From positions 496,001 to 560,000 of the forward strand of contig NZ_CP081964.1 in assembly GCF_019844075.1 (NCBI RefSeq): a DNA stretch of 64,000 nucleotides, read 5' to 3'. The notes beneath the pieces were generated by a model. That model saw nothing but the letters and a program-made list of their open reading frames with translations, had not been told where the DNA came from and made no database searches. Position numbers and translations under genes: made by a program. Shown piece by piece: positions 56,923 through 64,000 of this stretch; the first letter of the stretch is position 1, and every line of letters begins with the position of its first letter. The stretch is from Curtobacterium sp. TC1. GTDB lineage: Bacteria; Actinomycetota; Actinomycetes; Actinomycetales; Microbacteriaceae.

Positions 56923-57372
56923 ATGACCATGACTCCCACCCGCCGCGCGCTCGTCACCGGGCTGACCCTCTTCGGCATCCTCGGCGCCGTCACGGCCTGC
57001 TCCGGCACCGACGACGAGCCCACGCCGAAGCCCAGCGCGAGCTCCACCGCCACCGCGAAGAGCGAGGTCTTCAGCACCCCGCCCGCCGACATCGAGAAGG
57101 TCCGCGCCGAGTGCAAGGACGGCAAGGCCGTCGTCGACCAGGCGAACAAGGACGTCACCCTCGGTGACTGCGCCTCGGTGGAGGTCACCGCGGGCAACTC
57201 CGTCATCCACCTCGGCGACGTCGAGAAGCTCGTGGTGTCCGGTTCCATCAACGACATCGCAGCGAAGCAGGTCGGCTCGGTCGAGGTCACCACCGACGGT
57301 AACCGCCTCATCAGCGACAACGAGCCGAAGGTCACCGATACGGGCAAGGACAACGTGTTCCGCACACGCTGA
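56923..57372 (+). CDS. DUF3060 lipoprotein
   Basis: A 149-aa secreted lipoprotein. The signal peptide ends in the lipobox AVTAC. After a Thr/Pro/Ser-rich linker (residues 25-50), the body is a short beta-helix-like run, CKDGKAVVDQANKDVTLGDCASVEV and similar, typical of DUF3060 proteins seen in mycobacteria and relatives. The two cysteines may form a disulfide. The function is unknown; it may bind the cell surface or EPS. The ATG at 56923 fits the signal peptide. Confidence 0.8.
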   Translation: MTMTPTRRALVTGLTLFGILGAVTACSGTDDEPTPKPSASSTATAKSEVFSTPPADIEKVRAECKDGKAVVDQANKDVTLGDCASVEVTAGNSVIHLGDVEKLVVSGSINDIAAKQVGSVEVTTDGNRLISDNEPKVTDTGKDNVFRTR

Positions 57373-57386
57373 TCGATCTGTTCCAC

Positions 57387-57423
57387 GAAGAACGCCGCCG
57401 GCATCCTGCTGGCGGCGTTCTTC
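57387..57423 (+). terminator. Terminator of the DUF3060 gene
   Basis: Perfect 13-base arms (57387-57399, 57411-57423) directly after the stop, followed by a T/C-rich tract. Confidence 0.7.
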
Positions 57424-57462
57424 GTCCTCGTTGTGTGTCTCGCACGACCCGTGGACGCCAGG

Positions 57463-57493
57463 AGGGCGCCCCTCCCGGTGGGAGGGGCGCCCT
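57463..57493 (-). terminator. Terminator of the Ig-repeat protein gene
   Basis: Perfect 14-base arms (57463-57476, 57480-57493) with a 3-base loop, 21 bases beyond the stop of the leftward gene. Confidence 0.75.
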
Positions 57494-57514
57494 GTCTGGT
57501 GGTGCTGACGGGTG

Positions 57515-60500
57515 TTACCGGGTGACGGTGATGGTCCGGATGTCGTCGGCGCCGATCAGGTTGCCCTTGGTGATCTGCTTGGTGTACAGGGTGTAGTCCT
57601 GCGGGGCGAGGACACGGTCGACGGTGACGGACCAGTTGCCCTGGTCGTTCACAGTCGCGGACCCGAGTCGGCTGACGGTACCTCCGACGAACACCTTCGC
57701 GCCGGGCTGGCCGGTGCCGGTGAAGACGACCTGGTCGCCGGGGAGGGTGTCGCCGGCGGCAGGGGTCTCGACGGCCAGGGCCGTCGGGGTGCCGTAGTCG
57801 AGCGACGCGGTCTTCGGAGCGGAGACCTCACCGTTGACCGTCTGAGTGACGGTGAAGGTGCGGACGCCCGGGACCGTGGCGGGGATCTCGACGGAGTACT
57901 CCCCATCGACGGCCTTCACGCTCTTGATGATCGTGTTGCCCTCGCGGACCACGACATCGGAACCGGTCTCGGCGTTGCCCGAGACGACGCCGTTCTGCTC
58001 GACCTCACGATCGTTGATCGTGCCGGTGGCGGTGAGGTCGACGATCTGGCGGTTCTGGATGGTGACGGTGATGTCGGTGCGCTGGGTGAGGCCGCCCTTG
58101 CTGGTCTGGAGTGCGTGGAGGTCGTAGACCGCCGGGTTGAGCTGGCGGGTGACGTCCACGGTCCAGGCGCCGTCGGTGATGGTGGTGTCGCCGATGGAGG
58201 AGGTGTTGCCGCGCATGTCGAGCTTGGCGCCGGTGGCTCCGGTGCCGGTGAAGCGGATCTGTCCGTTGGTGACGGTGTCGCCGTTGTCCGGGGTCTGGAT
58301 GACCGGGGCTGCGGGGTTGCCGTAGTCGAGCGGGCGGTCCAGTGCGGGGGAGACCTGGCCTCGGACGGTCTGGGTGACGGTGAAGTCGTTGACGCCGAAG
58401 TGGGCCTTGTCAGCCGGGATCGTGACCGTGTAGCCGCCGTTGTTGTCGGCCTGGCCGGTGTTGACGATGTCGCCCTTGCTGTCGCGGATCGTGATCGTCG
58501 CGCCGGGGTTGGCGGTTCCGGTCATCTGCGCGGGCAGGTTCTCGTCGGTGGTGTTGAACCGGGCGGTCGCCGTCAACGGAGCGATGGGGGCCTCGTTCTG
58601 GATGGTGACGGTGATGTCGGTGCGCTGGGTGAGGCCGCCCTTGCTGGTCTGGAGTGCGTGGAGGTCGTAGACCGCCGGGTTGAGCTGGCGGGTGACGTCC
58701 ACGGTCCAGGCGCCGTCGGTGATGGTGGTGTCGCCGATGGAGGAGGTGTTGCCGCGCATGTCGAGCTTGGCGCCGGTGGCTCCGGTGCCGGTGAAGCGGA
58801 TCTGTCCGTTGGTGACGGTGTCGCCGTTGTCCGGGGTCTGGATGACCGGGGCTGCGGGGTTGCCGTAGTCGAGCGGGCGGTCCAGTGCGGGGGAGACCTG
58901 GCCTCGGACGGTCTGGGTGACGGTGAAGTCGTTGACGCCGAAGTGGGCCTTGTCAGCCGGGATCGTGACCGTGTAGCCGCCGTTGTTGTCGGCCTGGCCG
59001 GTGTTGACGATGTCGCCCTTGCTGTCGCGGATCGTGATCGTCGCGCCGGGGTTGGCGGTTCCGGTCATCTGCGCGGGCAGGTTCTCGTCGGTGGTGTTGA
59101 ACCGGGCGGTCGCCGTCAACGGAGCGATGGGGGCCTCGTCGGTGATCGTGATCGTGATCGGCTGCTGGGTGGTGAGGCCACCCTTGGTGGTCTGCACTGC
59201 GAACAGGTTGTAGACGTTGTTCGGCAGGTCGAGGGTGACCGGGGCAGTCCAGGTGCCGTTCTCGACGGTGCCGGTCGCGATCGTGCGGACGGAACCGCGG
59301 ACGTCGATGCGGGCGCCCTCGTCTCCGGTGCCGGCGAAGGTCAGGCCCTGCTTCTGGACGGTGGAGTTGTCCTCGGGGCTGGTGATCCGGATCGGCTGCG
59401 GCGTGCCGTAGTCGAGCCGGACGTCCTTCGCCGGAGAGGTCTGGTCGTTCTTCGTCTGGGTGACGGTGAAGTCGTTGACCCCCGTGTGCGCGGCCGACGG
59501 CGGGACCGGGATGCTGTACCTGCCGTCCTTCGCTTCGGCGCGGCCGACCTCGTTGCCGAGGCTGTCCTTGACGATCACGGTGGCGCCGGTGGTGGCGTCG
59601 CCGGAGATCGTGGCGGGCTTGGTGACGTCGTCCGGATCGAACGCGCCCTCGGCGGTCAGCTCGGTGGTGAGCGGGTTCGTCGCGACGCGGAAGGTCACTT
59701 CCGTCTGCGACGGTGTTCCCTGCAGCGGCGTCTGGAAGACGTCGAGGGTGTAGACGTCATCGGTCAGGTCGAAGTCCGCCGGGGCGCTCCAGGTGCCGTT
59801 TTCGACGGTCGCCGTCGCGACCAGGCGGCCGGACTTGCCGCGGACCTCGATCGTGGCGCCCTCGTCACCGGTACCGGAGAGCACCGGACGCTTGGCGTCG
59901 ACCGTGGAGCCGTTCTCCGGGCTGGTGACGACCACCGGCGCCGGAGCGGGTACTGCAGCGTTCTCGATCGTCGTCGACGTCGAGCCCTGTGCGCGGAAGT
60001 CGCCCTTGGAGCTGGTGCCGGGGAAGTCGAATTCCATCGCGCTCGTGCCCGCTTCGGCTTCTGCATCAGCGGTGACGTTGACCAGGAACCGGTACTGCTG
60101 GTTGACCGGACGGTCGCCCGCCCAGTTGACGTCGAACGTGAGGGTCTTGTCGTCGTTCGAGAGGCGTCCGTTGGTCAGCGGGATCGAGGAAGAGCCCGAC
60201 CAGTTCGTCGCGCCGACGTTGCGCCATGCGCCCTGCACCGTGGTCTGCCCGTCGAAGGTCGTGCCCTCGGGGGCATCGATCGTGACGGTGCCCTCGGTGG
60301 CGTTGCGCAGTTCGCGGTTCTCGACCACGAACGGCACCGGAGTGCTCTCGCCGCGCTCGAGCGTGATGGGGCCCTGGTCGACGCCGACGAGCGTGCCGCC
60401 CTCGACGATCGTCGCGGTGACCTTCTTCTCGTCGTGCTTCGTGCCGTCGATTGTCTGGACGACAGTGAGCTCGTTCGGGCCGGCAACGAGGTCCGGAACC

Positions 60501-61843
60501 GTGATCGACCACTCACCGGTGGTCTCGTCGGCCTGGACCTCCTGGTCGCCGATGGAGATCTTCGCGCCCGGCGTCGCCGTCCCACCGATGTCGGCGGTCT
60601 TGGCGATGTTGTTCTGCTTCCGGACTTCAGCGACCAGGTCGACCGGCGCCGTCTCGATCGTGGTGGTGGTCTTGCCCTCGGCGCGGAAGTCGCCCTTGGT
60701 ACTGTCGCCGGCGTAGACGAAGTCCATGCCGTCCGAGCCAGACGGAGCGTTCTCGGGGGTGTTCACCTTGAGGATGTAGCGGTACTGCTCGCCGGTGACC
60801 ATGCTGCCGCCGTCGGTGTTCAGCGTGAAGGTCAGGTGCTTGCCGTCCTCGGAGCGGTCGCCGCCCGTGAGATCGAGCTTGCTGTAGGTCTTCCAATCGC
60901 CGGAAACGCCGCTGCGGTAGGACGCGGCGACGGTCGTCTGACCCTCCGCGAAGGTGGTCCCCTTCGGCGCGTCCAGCGTCACTGTGCCGACCATGTTCGA
61001 GCGGGTCTCGTTGTTCTGCACGATGAACGGAACCTCGGTCTCGCCGTCGCGCTCCAGGGCGATCGGGCCGGCGTCGGTCGCGACCAGGGTGCCGCCCTCG
61101 ACGACCGTCACCGTCACCGGCTTCTGGTCGACCTCGGCGTTCTTCACCTTTTGAACGGCGACGAGCGGGTTCGAACCAATGCTCAGCCCTTCGACCGTCA
61201 TTGACCAAGTGCCGCTGCTCGAGACGTCGACGGTCTTTGCCCCGATCGTCACCGTCCCGTTCGGCGTCGCCACACCACCGATCACTGCGGATTTCGCGAT
61301 GTTGTTCACCTTCGTCACTGAGGCTGTCAAAGCCGTCGTGCGCGGGAAGATCTCGTCGTACGTCGCAAGCACGGAACCAGCTGAGCCCAGCTTGATACTC
61401 CCGAACTCCCCTGGGACGATCCGCCAAGTGGAGGAGCGGCTTTCGAACAAAGAAGCCCCGGACATGACCCATTGATGCGCATTGCTGCATGATCCGAGGC
61501 GCAAGTTGACAGTGTCGGTGGCGATGGAAACGCACTGTGCGCCGATCTGGAGAGGCCCCGTTCCGTCGGTGAACGTCGCCGTCGTGGCGACGGCCTTCGC
61601 CGCCGCAAGCGTGCTGTGTTGCGTGTAGCGGAGGTCGGACTGGACGGCGTAGAAAGACCCATAAGCCTGGAGCACGAACTTGCCCGACTTTGTCGCCTGC
61701 GGCGAGATCATGCTCGAGCTGGAGGGCGGGGTGGCGGAGGCAGCGGGGAGTCCGAACGACAACCCGGACACGATGGTGGCGGCGGCCAGCCCGGCCGCAC
61801 CGATGGACTTGAAGGCCGTCGAGGCCCTCTTCTTGTGAGACAT
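57515..61843 (-). CDS. Large secreted Ig-like repeat protein with lectin-like N-terminus
   Basis: A 1442-aa exported protein. The signal peptide ([18 protein letters not shown], cleavage near ASATPP) is followed by a ricin-B/lectin-like stretch (about residues 45-165, with [12 protein letters not shown]). The rest is a string of about a dozen ~85-95-residue bacterial Ig-like domains, many with [18 protein letters not shown] or [17 protein letters not shown] strands. Two adjacent pairs of these are identical at the DNA level. There is no LPXTG, membrane anchor or SLH domain, so it is released or held by sugar binding. It lies beside EPS genes and shares their upstream motif, so a matrix protein or adhesin is plausible. 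ATG 61849 is an alternative start. Confidence 0.85.
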   Translation of the reverse strand: MSHKKRASTAFKSIGAAGLAAATIVSGLSFGLPAASATPPSSSSMISPQATKSGKFVLQAYGSFYAVQSDLRYTQHSTLAAAKAVATTATFTDGTGPLQIGAQCVSIATDTVNLRLGSCSNAHQWVMSGASLFESRSSTWRIVPGEFGSIKLGSAGSVLATYDEIFPRTTALTASVTKVNNIAKSAVIGGVATPNGTVTIGAKTVDVSSSGTWSMTVEGLSIGSNPLVAVQKVKNAEVDQKPVTVTVVEGGTLVATDAGPIALERDGETEVPFIVQNNETRSNMVGTVTLDAPKGTTFAEGQTTVAASYRSGVSGDWKTYSKLDLTGGDRSEDGKHLTFTLNTDGGSMVTGEQYRYILKVNTPENAPSGSDGMDFVYAGDSTKGDFRAEGKTTTTIETAPVDLVAEVRKQNNIAKTADIGGTATPGAKISIGDQEVQADETTGEWSITVPDLVAGPNELTVVQTIDGTKHDEKKVTATIVEGGTLVGVDQGPITLERGESTPVPFVVENRELRNATEGTVTIDAPEGTTFDGQTTVQGAWRNVGATNWSGSSSIPLTNGRLSNDDKTLTFDVNWAGDRPVNQQYRFLVNVTADAEAEAGTSAMEFDFPGTSSKGDFRAQGSTSTTIENAAVPAPAPVVVTSPENGSTVDAKRPVLSGTGDEGATIEVRGKSGRLVATATVENGTWSAPADFDLTDDVYTLDVFQTPLQGTPSQTEVTFRVATNPLTTELTAEGAFDPDDVTKPATISGDATTGATVIVKDSLGNEVGRAEAKDGRYSIPVPPSAAHTGVNDFTVTQTKNDQTSPAKDVRLDYGTPQPIRITSPEDNSTVQKQGLTFAGTGDEGARIDVRGSVRTIATGTVENGTWTAPVTLDLPNNVYNLFAVQTTKGGLTTQQPITITITDEAPIAPLTATARFNTTDENLPAQMTGTANPGATITIRDSKGDIVNTGQADNNGGYTVTIPADKAHFGVNDFTVTQTVRGQVSPALDRPLDYGNPAAPVIQTPDNGDTVTNGQIRFTGTGATGAKLDMRGNTSSIGDTTITDGAWTVDVTRQLNPAVYDLHALQTSKGGLTQRTDITVTIQNEAPIAPLTATARFNTTDENLPAQMTGTANPGATITIRDSKGDIVNTGQADNNGGYTVTIPADKAHFGVNDFTVTQTVRGQVSPALDRPLDYGNPAAPVIQTPDNGDTVTNGQIRFTGTGATGAKLDMRGNTSSIGDTTITDGAWTVDVTRQLNPAVYDLHALQTSKGGLTQRTDITVTIQNRQIVDLTATGTINDREVEQNGVVSGNAETGSDVVVREGNTIIKSVKAVDGEYSVEIPATVPGVRTFTVTQTVNGEVSAPKTASLDYGTPTALAVETPAAGDTLPGDQVVFTGTGQPGAKVFVGGTVSRLGSATVNDQGNWSVTVDRVLAPQDYTLYTKQITKGNLIGADDIRTITVTR
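58052..59137 (-). repeat. Exact 543-bp tandem duplication in the Ig-repeat gene
   Basis: Positions 58052-58594 and 58595-59137 look identical base for base and encode the same 181 residues (two Ig domains). The period is a multiple of three, so the frame is kept. A diverged relative of the first part lies just upstream in the protein. Confidence 0.9.
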
Positions 61844-61924
61844 GTGCATCTTTCAGGACAAGCCGCGCGACGGCGGCTGTGCGGGAGGGAAGCACGCGGG
61901 CGACGACGAGCGCCGCGGCATGTG

Positions 61925-61949
61925 TATTCAGAATATCACGTGAGATACA
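61925..61949 (-). promoter_or_regulatory. EPS-region upstream motif, copy D
   Basis: Minus strand: TGTATCTCA, CGTGA, TATTCTGAATA (perfect odd palindrome), 82 bases before the Ig-repeat gene start at 61843. Confidence 0.55.
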
Positions 61950-61978
61950 TAGTCCAACGCAAGGCGGCTCGCTGGGAG

Positions 61979-62060
61979 TTGAGTGGGATCGACGCAACTT
62001 CCTGCTCCCTGAGTTGACGCCGCCGCCCTCCGGAGTAGAGTTGAGTCCATCGGACGCAAG
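61979..62060 (+). promoter_or_regulatory. dnaK promoter with two HAIR (HspR) sites
   Basis: TTGACG (62014-62019) and TAGAGT (62036-62041) are 16 bases apart. Two inverted repeats match the HspR operator CTTGAGT-N7-ACTCAAG: TTGAGT-N7-ACGCAA at 61979-61997, and TTGAGT-N7-ACGCAAG at 62041-62060, which overlaps the -10. HspR control of dnaK is established in Streptomyces and mycobacteria. Confidence 0.78.
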
Positions 62061-62097
62061 TCCAACGACTTACCTCGAGCAAGAAGGAGCACCACAC

Positions 62098-63960
<1,863 letters not shown>

Positions 63961-63962
63961 CG

Positions 63963-64000
63963 ATGACGGATCCCAAGGACAACGTCCCCAACGAGGAGGA
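63963..64000 (+). CDS. grpE: Start of probable grpE (partial)
   Basis: An ATG two bases after the dnaK stop opens a frame reading MTDPKDNVPNEE, cut by the window end. The acidic N-terminus and position directly behind dnaK are typical of grpE, the nucleotide exchange factor of DnaK. Only 12 residues are visible. Confidence 0.6.
   Translation, partial: MTDPKDNVPNEE

Noticed and set aside
57512..61204. A 1230-codon open frame on the plus strand opposite the Ig-repeat gene
   Set aside because: It is a GC-skew shadow: Asp/Gly/Val/Leu-rich text with no domain, and the minus-strand frame has a signal peptide and clear Ig domains.

Overview
The window is very GC-rich DNA with short intergenic gaps, 4-base ATGA/GTGA gene overlaps, many GTG starts and candidate leaderless promoters. 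Gene content points to a pigmented actinobacterium of the family Microbacteriaceae, most like Curtobacterium. The main evidence is the cluster idi / crtE-crtB-crtI-crtYe-crtYf-crtEb (C50 carotenoid type), a CopD-CtaG fusion protein, DUF3151, an Rv2629-like protein and a dnaK promoter with HspR-type (HAIR) sites. The genus is inferred from gene content only; no 16S or marker comparison was possible.

Layout. 0-6.1 kb: housekeeping and accessory genes (CopD/CtaG, tandem GNAT, dCTP deaminase) followed by a two-gene MNT/HEPN toxin-antitoxin-like pair whose HEPN partner has lost its catalytic Arg and His. 6.2-11.7 kb: a LacI-controlled monosaccharide ABC importer (ChvE-MmsB-MmsA type) with matching operators in front of lacI and mmsA. 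11.8-14.0 kb: CorA and a membrane protein with a Cys-rich, bacteriocin-like C-terminus. 14.1-20.0 kb: isoprenoid/carotenoid cluster. 20-26.6 kb: oxidoreductase, YihY, DedA-like and SDR genes, an ABC-F protein with an elaborate 5' leader, and DUF3151.

26.6-31.9 kb: a decayed galactoside locus with an intact GH2 beta-galactosidase and one permease. Its binding-protein gene has a nonsense codon and a lost 3' end, and the second permease is missing. 32-37 kb: Rv2629-like protein, an MFS exporter with a divergent GntR regulator, a 50-aa gene and a LacI regulator. 37.4-45 kb: a LacI-type operon for probable beta-glucoside uptake and hydrolysis (family-5 binding protein, two permeases, fused ATPase, alpha/beta hydrolase, GH1). 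The GH1 gene appears to start at ATC.

45-62 kb: an ankyrin protein, then an exopolysaccharide (EPS) region: acyltransferase, GH39/PslG-like hydrolase, GT2, pyruvyl transferase, Wzc-like kinase, Wzy-like polymerase, LMW tyrosine phosphatase, two GT4 enzymes, a DUF3060 lipoprotein and a 1442-residue secreted Ig-repeat protein. Four EPS transcription units share an AT-rich upstream motif oriented with the gene. 62-64 kb: dnaK with two HAIR sites, then the start of probable grpE.

Two intergenic repeat families run through the window: a 32-33 bp periodic array with a 27-bp core (two copies) and hairpins built on GGACGGGAGGC. No tRNA, rRNA, CRISPR array, insertion sequence or prophage was seen.
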